NCBI GenBank assembly: GCA_000729835.1
Contig: JFHB01000053.1
Location: 1-64,000 of the forward strand
DNA: 64,000 nt
Source of the DNA: Atkinsonella hypoxylon
Lineage: Eukaryota; Ascomycota; Sordariomycetes; Hypocreales; Clavicipitaceae
Direction: 5' to 3'
The position numbers and the translations under genes are program-made. Below, in pieces: positions 1-10,760 of this stretch. The number at the start of each line of letters is the position of its first letter. Positions within the stretch are counted from its first letter, which is position 1. Below the pieces are notes generated by a model. The model had not been told where the DNA came from. It made no database searches and was given only the letters and a program-made list of their open reading frames with translations.

Positions 1-63
<63 letters not shown>

Positions 64-80
64 GTGTGTGTGTGTGTGTG
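1..80. repeat. (TC)n then (TG)n microsatellite
   Basis: About 30 uninterrupted TC units run from the window edge, followed by a short TG run. On the minus strand this is a (GA)n tract that appears to lie in an intron of the Hsp70-like gene, just after a GTGAGA donor at 178. Confidence 0.95.
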
Positions 81-178
81 TATGTGAGTTGTGTGTTTCT
101 TTTTCGTCATCTACATCCTCTGCCAGCTGCAGTAGGCAAACCCCTTTCTTCTCTACTCCTCTACATCTCACATCTCAC

Positions 179-576
179 TCTGGGGAAAGGTCCAGAAGGC
201 ATACAGTTTAAAAAGTCGATACCGCTTCGCAGTGGCCGGTATCTGAAAGCCCCATTGCCAGCCCGTGGCGACCTTGCGCAACTCGGTCGGTACCTTGGGA
301 CTACTTCGCGAAGAACCAGGTGCCGGCCACGTTGAAACAACATGCTGAGTATCTGGCTACATTTTTGTTGAAAAGAAACACAGAAAGGATGAGAATTAGA
401 ATCTGAGATATATTTTTTCTTGGGTTTGAATTTAATTCTAAGAAGTGAAGAAGGGAGAGGGGGCGTGGTTTGCAGATACAGCTTGTGTTACTTACTCGCG
501 TGGTTTCCACCCAGGATATACCAGAATACGTTGTACCAAAATCGATTGAGACGATAATTCTTCGTGCGGCCGTCAT
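179..576 (-). CDS. Hsp70-like (actin-type ATPase fold) protein, 5' part only
   Basis: Two exons are visible: 576-496 (27 codons from ATG) and 356-179, separated by a 139-base GTAAGT...GTAG intron. The first exon encodes the phosphate-1 ATPase motif IDFGTTYSGISWVE; the second encodes PDTQHVVSTWPAPGS and a KVPTELRK/WGFQIP stretch, the usual start of fungal Hsp70-like proteins of the DnaK/actin superfamily that cluster near HET and signalling genes. Such proteins usually run 550-650 residues, so only about 85 are here. The second exon meets a GTGAGA donor at 178 and the rest must lie left of the window, beyond an intron containing the TC microsatellite. The role of these divergent fungal Hsp70s is mostly unknown; they are not the housekeeping chaperone Ssa. 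If the 178 donor is not used, the frame would stop almost at once. Confidence 0.75.
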
Positions 577-1413
577 TTTGCATGGAATAAAGACACTCTG
601 GTTGCCATTCAAAAATAGCTGAGAAATGTAGAACTGGGGGTAATTGAAGAATGCGCAGAGTTGGGTGTATCTTAGAAAAAAAAGGAAGAGAGAAGGAAAA
701 GAGATTTGATTTGATTTAATTTGAGTACTGGCCGCAGTCTCGATACGTGAGCGATTTGTTCGCGCACGTAGGATGGCCAATACTTGATGCTTTCGTTGAC
801 TCTGGCCTTGGCCTCTTTAGAATTGGTGGGACGGCCCGCGAACATGTCCATGCCCACGCCCACACACGATTCCACGTCCGAAACCGAACCTAAATCCAGA
901 TCCAGATCCATGTCCATGTCCACGCCGAGTCTGGTGGGCCGACAGGACAGGACAGGTGCAGCATTGCTGCCTAGCAAGAGGAACCCGATAAGGGAGCCCA
1001 TGACCAGCACAAGTTCGGGGGTTTCATTGGACACGGCGGCCGTCTGTCTTCGAGAGACCAAAGAACGCGAACGCGGGCGATCCCCTGATGCACAACGAAA
1101 ACGAATAGCATGTCTGCTACTTATAGATGGGCGTTCACCCAAGTGCTTGCGGCCTTTTGATGCCCAGCCTCGTGCCATTTGCTTCCGGCCAGCCTCCAGC
1201 AGGTTGTGTTGCCAGCCAGTCTGTTGAGCGTCGAACATGTCGCTGCCGCCGCTGATGGCCTGTGCTGACGAGGAGACGTGAGAGCAGACACCCGGAGTTG
1301 AGTTGACTGCTTGTTCTTGTTCTTCTTAATTCGATTCTAGCTAGTGTGTAATCTCAAAAACTCAACTGGCGCAGATCACCATCAAGCCAACTCTCGCACC
1401 TCGCCCCATCCTC

Positions 1414-1446
<33 letters not shown>

Positions 1447-1462
1447 GAGCTCAAAACTTTCA
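577..1462. other. Divergent intergenic region with hexamer repeats
   Basis: Shared upstream region of the Hsp70-like (-) and coiled-coil (+) genes. It contains imperfect CCAGAT/CCATGT hexamers around 895-925 that keep long frames open on both strands, so the open frames here look like composition effects. I see no supported gene. Confidence 0.6.
1415..1444 (+). promoter_or_regulatory. A30 tract 18 bases upstream of an ATG
   Basis: Thirty consecutive adenines end 18 bases before the ATG at 1463, so they would lie in the 5' leader of the mRNA or at its start. In yeasts poly(A) leaders bind Pab1 and can alter initiation; whether this happens here is inference. A similar tract precedes the carrier gene at 12546. 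Confidence 0.5.
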
Positions 1463-2765
1463 ATGGCAGACGCCAGTCCTCCCAAGGAGTCCAGGAAGCA
1501 AAAGTCCCTGGAGGAACAATTGCAAGATGAACAAACCCTCCGCCGCTTCACAGAACAAGTCCTCGACTGTCGCCAGATGGAGGTCGAGATAGCCGATGCC
1601 GAAAACAAGAGACTCCTCGACAAGATTGACAAACTCACCAAGGACATGCTGGAAATGAAAGCTCAGCTGAGAGCCAGGGACAAAAGCTTGCAGGATGCCG
1701 GAGACTACCTGTTTCGCTTGCAGCCGCACCGGCAGGACATCACCGAGTCGGAAGCCCAAGAGGCATACAAGGCCCTCTGCAACAAAGTCACCCGCTGGGT
1801 GGAAAACCGATTGCTGGCCACCGTGGAAGCCGTCGCCGCAAATCAGGTCAAGAAGCCGTCTGCCCAGGATGCGGCCCAGTTCCTCACCTTGATCCGCGAC
1901 CCCGGCAAGCGGTTCTTGGCCCTGCGCCACGGCGAGGAGTATCACCTCGTTTCAGCAATCATGTTCTTCCTCTGGAAGACATTCTTCACCAGAAGCTTTT
2001 ATTGTCCCCTGGATGAGTCGGGTACCCATTCGACGCTCTTATGGCTCGTAGGCATCGAGGCGACCATGGCGAAAACACGAGGTATGTCGGCTTCGCATTC
2101 AAAAACGCGCCTCGTTCCCCCCAAAGAACGTATTGGAAGAATGGGATAATCAGTTTCGTTGCATGAATTTTTGTTATCAATTATTGAACTTGGGGTTTTT
2201 TTTTTTCCCAGCTAACATCCATTCGTAAGACGTCGAGCGCTGCCGAGAGTGGAGAAGCGAAACCCTCGCGGCACTCACCTCCCAAAAGAATTTCAAGACC
2301 ATCAGAGATTCGTACCTCTGTTATATAACCAACCAACTGGCGGATGATCTAGCGGTGGCTTTCCCAAAACTGTCAATGGCAGACCTGCAGAGTTCGCTTC
2401 GAAAGTCTATCATTCACCCGGCCGCGGATCTGGCGCACAGCTTACAGATGTCTACCAACGTGTACACGCTCAAGTGGCCGCTCAAGACGGCGAGTTCACG
2501 ACTCGAGGTCTACGAGTGCATCGATTTGGCCAGTGGCGGGACTGCCTTGGATCTCTCGGGAACGTCACCGAACTCACCGACCCGGCGCCACACCAAATAC
2601 TTGTTCGATATTGCGCCAGGCTTATTCGTAGAGAGGGTTGAAGGGGGCAAGAAGTCGGCTCTGAAGGTAATTTGTCGTCCGAAGGTGTTGATACATGCTG
2701 GGGATGGGGAAGTTCCCTTGAAGTCGACCTTGATGACCTGGTTGCACAACGCTACGAATGGTTGA
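1463..2765 (+). CDS. Conserved-looking coiled-coil protein, function unknown
   Basis: Two exons, 1463-2081 and 2230-2765, give 384 residues. The first available acceptor (2211) leads straight into a TAA; the next AG at 2229 restores a continuous frame, so I use the 148-base intron 2082-2229. Residues about 15-80 form a charged coiled coil rich in E, K, Q and L (LEEQLQDEQTLRRF, KRLLDKIDKLTKDMLEMKAQ). The rest is a mixed alpha/beta-looking domain with no motif that I recognise, no signal peptide and no membrane segment. The start is the first ATG after a 30-A tract. The gene faces a GGCT-like gene tail to tail with only about 170 bases between stops. I cannot assign a function; the splice and the composition make it a convincing gene. 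Confidence 0.75.
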
Positions 2766-2933
2766 CAAAGATTTCGTAGGGCCAGAAGTCAGTTGGCGAG
2801 GGAAGTAACACATGTACAGAATTATATCGTGGAAGCTTGTTCAGGGATTTTACTTCTTTTCTTTTCTTTGGCAAGGATGACATACTCTAAGGTGCCTCTT
2901 TCCACCGCCTCAACAACCGCTCATTCTAGCTTC

Positions 2934-3584
2934 TCAACCCCCCTGCGGAGAATTATTTCTCGTAGAAGCCTGACTCCTCGCCTCTCCTGGCTCCGGGACA
3001 AAAGGCCGAATACATCTGCGGATGTAATCCTCATCCATGCCCAGCGAAGCAGCATCTCTCAAGCCGCGATTGATGCGGTCGATGTACTCTTCTTTCGGCC
3101 CGCTGTCGGTGACATGAGCGAGGCTAATATAAACAAGGACATTGCTCGTCTGGCGCTCAACGTGGCCCTTGTTCTTGCGATGGCGGTGCTTAGCCGTCTT
3201 CCGGACGCCCGACGGTCCTCCGCAGGCAACGACCCAAGATACAGGACGACGATACAGCGAGCAACAGGCTAGCCTGACGAGAACGGGCATATGCCTCTTC
3301 TCGTACGCGCCCTTGGAGACGCCCTCGCTGACATCGAGTTTGCCCTCATCGCCGTCGTCAATCTCGTACACCAGGCCATCGACCCAGTGCCCATCCGCGG
3401 CAACAACATTGGCGTACCCCCTCTCGTTAATCTGCCACCGGAAACCAGGCAGCCTTCCGAAGCCGACGTATATGCTGTTGGGACATCGCCTCTGCATCTG
3501 CCTCATGGAGAGGTTGCTGCCGTAGGCAAAGTAGTACTTGCTATGGCGGGCCTCACCCATCGTCTCGTGACTTTGAGCTGCCAT
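2934..3584 (-). CDS. Gamma-glutamylcyclotransferase-like (AIG2/GGCT fold) protein
   Basis: Single exon, 216 residues, starting at ATG 3584; the frame is open further upstream but only through a GTG codon. Near the N-terminus it has the GGCT hallmark YFAYGSNLSMRQMQRRCP, the loop that holds the gamma-glutamyl substrate, followed by GFGRLPGFRWQINERGYANV and DGLVYEIDDGDEGKLDVSEG, where the family places its catalytic acid. The C-terminal part (YIDRINRGLRDAASLG and RPFVPEPG) also fits. The family converts gamma-glutamyl amino acids to 5-oxoproline and a free amino acid, part of glutathione turnover. The stretch from about residue 105 to 140 (rich in R, K and H) is poorly conserved in appearance. 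Exact substrate cannot be told from sequence. Confidence 0.85.
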   Translation of the reverse strand: MAAQSHETMGEARHSKYYFAYGSNLSMRQMQRRCPNSIYVGFGRLPGFRWQINERGYANVVAADGHWVDGLVYEIDDGDEGKLDVSEGVSKGAYEKRHMPVLVRLACCSLYRRPVSWVVACGGPSGVRKTAKHRHRKNKGHVERQTSNVLVYISLAHVTDSGPKEEYIDRINRGLRDAASLGMDEDYIRRCIRPFVPEPGEARSQASTRNNSPQGG

Positions 3585-4492
3585 GGTGGATTGTTGTTCA
3601 AGTGATGGTAGGATGTTATTTGCTGTCACGCTTGTGGGGTTGCAAGCTGGGCATGAAGGCTTGCCTCATTGGATTCTGGAGCAGGGGGGTTGGGACAGGA
3701 TCTCGCACTAAGAAAAAAATGGTGTCAAGACTAGCATCGAAAGGAAAAGATGGGCGATGGCGGAGATTTGTGCGAGGACATGCCCGTGGCAGTTCTTGAA
3801 CAGAGCGGATGGGAGAAGGCGGTCCTGAAGGCGGTGGAGCTGAGGTGCATCCGTAGTTGGGCAGCAAGCGCCAATGGAGCTGCACCACGTTCAGCTTTGG
3901 TCACATTTGAACACCACACGTTATGTGCCTGTTCCCAGGTAAGCTTGAGCTATGAGTCAATGGGCACTTTTCCCAATGCCCATGCGGAGCTTTGCATCGA
4001 CTAACTTTCGAGGCTGCGATGAGCTGAGGCGACATCGGGGACAACCATGTCCCGTCGGGCGGCTAGGAGCCGTCAAATCGGAGCGGCAGCGTGAGTTTTC
4101 CATCAGAACATGCAGCAAGAAGTTGTCTGATGCCCGTTCGGCCCAGCCCAGCCCAGCCCAGCCCACTCCGTCCAAGAACAAAAAAGAACCTGATTCAAGA
4201 TTTCTCTTTTCGACCCGAGGCAATCAACGCTCTGCTTTGCAAGGCTTTCTGCCTCCCCTGCCGCGAACACCAGGACAACAACATCGTCCATTTGTCAAGA
4301 CAGCAACCCGGGATGAATGCCGTGTAGCTCGACCAAAAGCCAGCTGTGATTCGAGCCAGCGCACCATGATCCCAGCTTGATCAGGTACGAACAGGCAGAC
4401 AAGGTGTCAAGAGGCCCTAGTTTCTAGTTCCATGTCATTTGTCCCCCCTCCAAAAAAAGCAGTTGAGGCTTTTTCGAGAAACTTCTTATAAA
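3585..4492. other. Divergent intergenic region
   Basis: Upstream region of the GGCT-like gene (-) and the amidoligase gene (+). It contains a perfect (GCCCA)5 tract at 4141-4165. The several open frames lack codon or domain signals. No gene is supported. Confidence 0.6.
4141..4165. repeat. (GCCCA)5 pentanucleotide repeat
   Basis: Five perfect GCCCA units in the promoter-side region between two divergent genes. Confidence 0.95.
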
Positions 4493-5793
4493 ATGAGGTT
4501 CTTCCTCTCCGACGGGAGGCAGCGGAGGAAAGCCCTGCCGGCGGTGTATGTCGCTACGTCCAAGACCGGACCCGACATGAGGCACTACAACTTTGGCGTC
4601 GAGATCGAGGCGATTGGGAAGCCGTACGGGGGAGGAGAGCACTTCACCAACGTGGACTGGTACAGACAGCTTGCGCAGAAGCTGCGCAACAGGGGCGTCG
4701 ATGCCGTTCACGACGACAACTCCAAGTACTGCAAGCATCCCGAGTATTACGGCGGCAAATGGTTCGTCACGCGGGACGGCTCTCTAAAACGGCCTCATCC
4801 ATACGGTATGTGTCTCTGTCTGATCCTGTATCCTTTCGTATACATTTGTGTGCAACAAGGTCGTAGACGTTAAAAAAAAATATAAAAAAATAAAAACCGC
4901 TCACGCTACCCAGTCTGCATGGAAGTCGTCTCCCCCCGTCTCGACACAACCCTTCACAACTCCCGCATCCTCAGCGACTTCTGGGAAGCCATGCGCGTCC
5001 ACTTCAACCCGCAGCACGACGCCTCCTGCGGCGGCCACGTCCACGTCACGCCCGTCTCGCGCAACAACAAGTTCCGCCTCAGGTCCCTCAAGAAGATTGC
5101 CTTTGCGGCCGTCGCATACGAGGACTTTGTCGCCGACGTGCTCCCCGCCGCGCGGCGCCAAAACCAGTACTGCAGGTTCAACAGCCTGAGCGTCGACGCG
5201 GGCATCTGCCAGGCCCTTGTCTGGGGCAAGTCCACCGCTGCCCTGACGGCCGTGGCGCAGCAGATCCGCGCCCTGCCGGACGAGACGGCCATATACATGT
5301 ACATGCAGGGCAATCGCTACGTCCTCTGGAACTTCCAGAACACCTTTCCCCATCCCAAGACGGGGAGGTGTACGGGGACCGTGGAGTTTCGAGGCGGCAA
5401 TCAGTTCCTGAACACGAAGGGGACCTTGGCGTGGGTTGCCTTTGTCCTTGGCTTCGTCACACTGGCTTTAGAGGAGGTGAGTTTCTCTCTCTCTCTCTCT
5501 CTCTTTCTTTTTTTTTTTTTTTTGTCTTGTAATACTACTCTTGTTCTGTGCAGAGAGCGGTAACTACCCCCCGTGGTGTATTGGGTTTCTTTATGCAACG
5601 TACATCGGCGACGTGTTCCAAGACTGACTTTGAACAGAACCTCCTGAAACACTTCTCCGAGTACACGCCCCCCAATCACCCAAAGTACAAAGAACGACTG
5701 CAAAAGTGGTGGGAGAACATAAGAGACGCGGCTAAAAAGTCTAAAATGGCCAGGCATCTTCCTGATGAATACCAAAGGATGGCTTCAATATGA
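4493..5793 (+). CDS. Amidoligase-family protein (Amidoligase_2)
   Basis: Three exons, 4493-4805, 4914-5476 and 5554-5793, encode 371 residues. The second intron holds a (TC)n and poly-T stretch. The protein shows the fungal amidoligase pattern: YNFGVEIEAIG near residue 40, VCMEVVSP after the first splice, CGGHVHVTPVS near 145, and GTVEFRGGNQFLN near 270. These match the ATP-grasp/COOH-NH2 ligase fold in which E and H residues coordinate ATP and Mg and an amide or peptide bond is formed. Substrates of fungal members are unknown. A weaker start exists upstream only as TTG, so ATG 4493 is chosen. No signal peptide. It ends about 370 bases from the stop of the MCC alpha gene in convergent orientation. 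Confidence 0.82.
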
Positions 5794-6162
5794 CAGATTT
5801 TCAACGGTTCACATTGACAGTTTAAACGGCAGAAATGCAGCGCAGATAGAGCGCGCATGATATTGTTCTTCATGCTCCTTGATTTTTTTTTTTTTTTTGG
5901 GCATTTACTACTTTTTTTTGGGGTGGATGAGCGAGTGGACTTCATTTTCGTCATCTTTTTCTTGGGCCTTGCTAGATTGTCTTTGTTTCCTGCATTACAC
6001 AGCAGGACCGTACGACAGATCTGTTCGTAAAACATAGCACTCACTGATCAACTTAGAACCCTGGAATATACGCCACGTAGATATTCTACTAAATACATCG
6101 CATTGCCCGCCCGGAGAACCACAAGTGCCCGCCAACACTAAAAACGCCAATATATGACCCTC
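5794..6162. other. Convergent intergenic region
   Basis: 3' regions of the amidoligase (+) and MCC alpha (-) genes. Contains poly-T runs near 5883-5898 and 5911-5918. Nothing else is seen. Confidence 0.6.
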
Positions 6163-7484
6163 CTATGCCTCCTTGGCTGGATCCTCCTCAAACAAAACTA
6201 GAATGGTGCCTGCCTTGCAAATATCCTAACCACGAGATGTTAGTATCAGATCCAGATGACCGCGCATAAAGTAACATGAGAACTTACACCCTCCTTGTGG
6301 GCCAACTTCTTGACCACGCCGTCCTGCGGCGACCGAATCACAGTCTCCATCTTCATAGATTCAATACTATAGTTCGTGTTAGTGAATCATGCTCAGCACT
6401 GCACCACGTAGCTGATATCTTGGACTTACACGACTAGAGCAGTACCCTTCCTGACCTCCTGCCCCTCAACAACCTCGTTCCTCAGAATCTTGCACGGCAT
6501 GGGTGCGACGACCGAGGCGGCAACTTCCTTCAGGCCCAACGCCTTCTCATACCACGTCGGGGGGAGCAGAACCAGATCCGTCTTTACACCATGCTGGAAC
6601 ACCGTGATCCTGGTGTCGTTCTCTTGCGTTTGAGGCACAACGGATGACAGGATCCTCTCGGATGGGAAGTAGGTCTGCAGCTTGACGACGGGGCCTTCAT
6701 GTCGTGGCTCGGTGGCGACATTAGCAAAGACGATGGCCTCTTGGCCCCTCCGTAGAATGGAAACATTATAGATATTGTGGCCTGTCTGCGTGATGGCGGC
6801 CTCGACTATCTCACCCTCCTTCTCACTGTATCCGTCCAGAACCTTGAAGGTCAGCTTGCGCTCGCCCGAGGCGCTCGCTTCGCCGAATCCAAGCGTCAAC
6901 CCATGCGGTTTGCTGTCCTTGAGCTGCAGGTTGAAAAGGCCGAGTGCTGCTTGAGCGAAAACCTCGTCGTTGATGTGTCTGGGCTTAAAGAGGTCGTCTT
7001 TCCACTTCTCGATAAAGCCAGTCTCAACATCACCTTTGATGAAAGCCGGGGAATAACATAGTCGCTTGAGGAATTCGACATTGGTGCTAACTCCCACAAT
7101 CTCAAAGGCTCGCAAGGCAGCTGCCAACTTGGCAATGGCTTGTTCGCGATTCTCCCCTCGCACGATAAGCTTAGCGATCATGCCATCGTAGGCTTCCGAA
7201 ACGGTGCTGCCAGAGCCGAACCCCCAGTCCAGTCTGATATCGGGGTCAGCAAGTACCGAATCAGGCAGAACAGCGTGAACGAGCTTGCCAGAGTCAGGCA
7301 CGAAGCCCTTTTCGGGGTTTTCGGCGTATACACGGGCCTCGATGGCGGCACCGAGCTTCTTCATCTGCTCCTCGACCTCTGCCTGCTTCAGGGGAAGTTC
7401 TTCGCCAGCCGCAATGCGGAACTGCCACTCGACCAGGTCCAGGCCAGTCACCATCTCGGTGACGGGGTGCTCGACTTGGAGTCT

Positions 7485-7515
<31 letters not shown>

Positions 7516-8444
7516 CTGTCCTTGTCGAGGATGAACTCGACAGTGCCAGCACCGACGTAGCCAACCGCCGATGCTGCCTTGCGAGCCTTATCCCACAGAT
7601 CTTGTCTAGTAGCCTCGTCCAGATCAGGGGCCGGAGACTCCTCCAGCACTTTTTGATGTCTTCGCTGGACACTGCAGTCACGCTCGCCCAAGGCAACAGT
7701 GTTGCCGTGCTGATCAGCAAACACCTGGACTTCGACATGACGCGGTCGTACGATATATTTCTCTACCAGCATGACCTCACCACCTTCGCCGAAGGAAGCG
7801 CGTGCCTCGGCACGAGCACTCTTCAGTTGGGCCCTGAACTCGTCCTCAGTCATGACAATGCGCATGCCCTTGCCGCCACCTCCTCGCACACTCTTCAGCA
7901 GCACGGGGAAGGTAATATCCTTGGCATACTGAAGCAGCTCTTGCTCACCCTGCTCCGAGCCATGGTATCCAGGTACGCAAGGCACATTGGCAGCGGTCAT
8001 GATCTCCTTACTTCTCGCCTTGTTGCCCATGTCGGCCATGGCTGTCGCCGGGGGTCCGACGAAGATGATGCCTTCCTTCTCGCACTTCTCGGCAAATTGC
8101 GAGTTCTCAGAAAGAAAACCATATCCAGGATGCAAGGCCTGAATACCATGCTTCTTGGCGAGAGCAATAATCTTGTCTCCGTCGAGGTACCCATTGGCGG
8201 GACCCAGCCCTAATGACTGAAATCCGGTCGAAGCATGCCAGGAACCAGCATCGACGTCGGTATAGACAGTGGTGGCACGGATGCCCATTCGCTCAGCAGT
8301 GCGATTGATCCGAATGGCAATCTCGCCACGGTTGGCAATGAGCACCGAGCTGAGAGCTGTCGTCCTGGGAGTCGAAGATGACGATGTGGAGAGGTAGCGA
8401 GGGAGGGGCCTCAATGGGAGGCGCCTGGCTCTGATGGAACGCAT
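6163..8444 (-). CDS. mccA: Methylcrotonoyl-CoA carboxylase subunit alpha, mitochondrial
   Basis: Three exons, 8444-6430, 6366-6288 and 6225-6163, give 718 residues, the usual length. An N-terminal Arg/Ser/Thr-rich, acid-free leader (residues 1-30) fits a mitochondrial presequence. The biotin carboxylase domain follows: SVLIANRGEIAIRI, the ATP-grasp glycine loop KSVRGGGGKGMRIV, and EMNTRLQVEHPVTEM. The biotinyl domain carries IESMKMETVIRSP, with Lys677 as the expected biotin site; both small introns fall around this domain. The enzyme carboxylates 3-methylcrotonyl-CoA in mitochondrial leucine degradation and needs a beta subunit, which is not in this window, although mcc genes are adjacent in some Aspergillus species. 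Propionyl- or acetyl-CoA carboxylases are less likely given size, leader and domain order. Confidence 0.93.
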
Positions 8445-9324
8445 GACGATGGTCTGCTAAGGAAGGGTATCCTAGAGATGGCACAAATGCAGAGTATCCT
8501 CGATCGCACAAGTCGGCCATGAAAGGGACTTTTCAGGCGGAAAGGGGGATAGAGAGGGTCACGAACTTGACCTGTATGCGCAAGACCGGGCTCGGTTCAA
8601 ACTGGTTTTGGCAGGCACGGCGCTGGAACCAACCGCGGGAAGCCGCATGTAGCCGGCAAAAGGTTAACTGGGACTGGAGTCGTTGCTTATTAGCGGCCGA
8701 CGTTAGTGGCCGACGTTAAGTTGGTGGCCGACGTCATCGAAAATCTAGGCTTTGTACATGATTCCACGAGCACAGGGAGACGGCGCGCTTATCAGTCCAC
8801 TCATTATCAACATTATCAACACAGCTTTACCTGGCATTCCCCTGTCCTTCATAGTAGCTACGACAGTTCACAGTTTTTGCTTCAGAATACGACCGCCTGC
8901 AGATATTGGAAAATTCAGAAACCATTATATACTAGCATCTCTCACTCTCTCTCTCTCCTTACTTCACAACAAGCGTCCATGCCTGATGTAGAGTCCCACG
9001 GCAAGCCACAGCGGCGTTATAAATTGTTAAAATGGAAATTGAAATTGAATCAAGGTGCTCCTCCGTACGGAATATTATTTCTGCATCCGTGGCATGGCGC
9101 GACAAAGTGGGACCCATGCTACTTCCAAGCGAGCAACTCCACCAAACCCACCAAACCACCCGGCAATTCAATTCTGGTGGGCAGTAGTTAGTTACGGAAT
9201 ACAAGCACATGGTCATGTCGATCTGGTGGACTTCCCGCACCCACCGCGCCAGCCGCCCCCTCATGTAAATCCATCGAGCAAAATCGCCCTCGCCCGGCTC
9301 AAACACGTTACGCATACCCTCCCG
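8445..9324. other. Divergent intergenic region
   Basis: Between the MCC alpha gene (-) and the flavoprotein gene (+). Contains a short duplicated GTTAGTGGCCGACGTTA/GGTGGCCGACGT segment near 8700-8735 and a TC run near 8940-8960. No gene supported. Confidence 0.6.
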
Positions 9325-10253
9325 ATGGATAAGATCCCCCTCAACTACGAAGCCTCAGGCGGCGACACGCACAAACAAACATCAACCTGTCCCCCACAAG
9401 AAGTCGTGCAATGTCTCGAAAACGCCCGATTTGTAAGTACAACGACCAAACCCCGCCGTCAAAGACACTCTGGAGCTCATCCCGCCCATGAGATGACCTC
9501 TTGCACTCTGTAATCTCTCCAAAACTTTCACGTAGACGAGCCCATGGCTGACACTGCCTTCTCTTCCTTTTTAATTTTTTTCCTTCTTGGAAATCAGCTC
9601 CATTTGGCTACCTGCACAAATAATGTGCCTCATGTGTCCCTCATGAACTACACCTACCTGCCTTCGTCGCCGTACGCTTCCGCCCCGGTGATTATCATGA
9701 CGACGAACCCTCGGTCGCGGAAGACGGCCGACATCGTTGGCAATCCCAGCGTGTCTCTCCTTGTGCACGACTGTAAGTTTGACAGACTACCAACAGCAGG
9801 CAATGTGACCCTGACCCTGTTGCTCCTTTGCTGACTGACTATCACTAAGGGGTATCTCATCGACCACCAACTCAGGGACGACGCATGTCTGGCGGCTCCC
9901 CTGGACCAGAGCACCGCTCCAGCTTGGCATCACTTCTTCTCAACCTCAACTCTACCGCCATGTCCAGCATCAGCGCTACAATAGGAGGGGAGGCCCGTCT
10001 GGCACCGTCGGGATCCGAGGAGGAGAAGTACTTTACGGAGCAGCACTTGGCCAACAACACCTTTGAAGAAGGAGAACCCGTCTTCAGTCCGGACGGCAAC
10101 GCAAGAGGCGCAGCTCTAGACGGCCATTTCGTGGCTGGCGAGGAAGTTCGTGTCATCATTGTCAATATCAAGGACGTCAGAATTAGTGATTGGAAAGGAA
10201 CCGTTCGTGACTGGGCCATGGTTCCAGACGCCGATCTAGTTAACGGACAGTAA
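9325..10253 (+). CDS. Pyridoxamine 5'-phosphate oxidase-like FMN-binding protein
   Basis: Three exons, 9325-9432, 9598-9772 and 9850-10253, encode 228 residues. After PPQEVVQCLENARF the split-barrel core begins: LHLATCTNNVPHVSLMNYTY, then PVIIMTTNPRSRKTADIVGN and VSLLVHDW, the pattern of PNPOx-like flavoproteins. The segment GSPGPEHRSSLASLLLNLN and the C-terminal VRVIIVNIKDVRISDWKG resemble the fungal family of yeast YLR456W/YPR172W. Those proteins are predicted to bind FMN; the reaction is not established, and true Pdx3 enzymes have a different C-terminus. The short first exon and the phases (0, then 1) are consistent. It is likely cytosolic. Confidence 0.88.
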
Positions 10254-10760
10254 TCGAATTTCAAGGCACGACTGATACCATCCAATCTCCTGCACCTAGC
10301 AAGTCCAGTCCCTGAACGCCAATTCCCATTGTGTCATGTTGTACCAACCGAATCTCTCCTGTCTCCTGGACTTGGGACGCAAATTACGAGCGTTAACATC
10401 ATGACTACAACTGAATAAGGACCACCTGATCTTAGCATCTTATTCGTCTCAATTTCGAAAACATGCACTTGGGGCACTGTCGTGCAAGTGCATACATGAC
10501 TATTCAAACAAAATCTATAATGCCAAAGCTGCTTCTGTCACACGGGCTCCGTGAGGAATTTTGCATGCTATGCAGTCAATAAACCCTTCGCCTTGACCCC
10601 CTTTTTTATGAACCCACCGTCCGCAAGCTCCTAATCCCGCCTCAATCCTCCCCCGCTTCATGGAATTTGGTTATATCGATACTGAACGCATACTAGGTTC
10701 ATCTTCAAAAAATGCAAATGTAAAACATATGAAAAACAATGCAATGCTCGCTAGGAAATA
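10254..10760. other. Convergent intergenic region
   Basis: 3' regions of the flavoprotein gene (+) and the carrier gene (-). No coding signal or structured repeat seen. Confidence 0.6.

Noticed and set aside
672..1238. Minus-strand 188-codon frame with a signal-like MGSLIGFLLLGSNAAPVLS
   Set aside because: The frame depends on a CCAGAT/CCATGT hexamer tract, and a similar frame is open on the other strand; the signal-like part is internal and the rest has no family resemblance.
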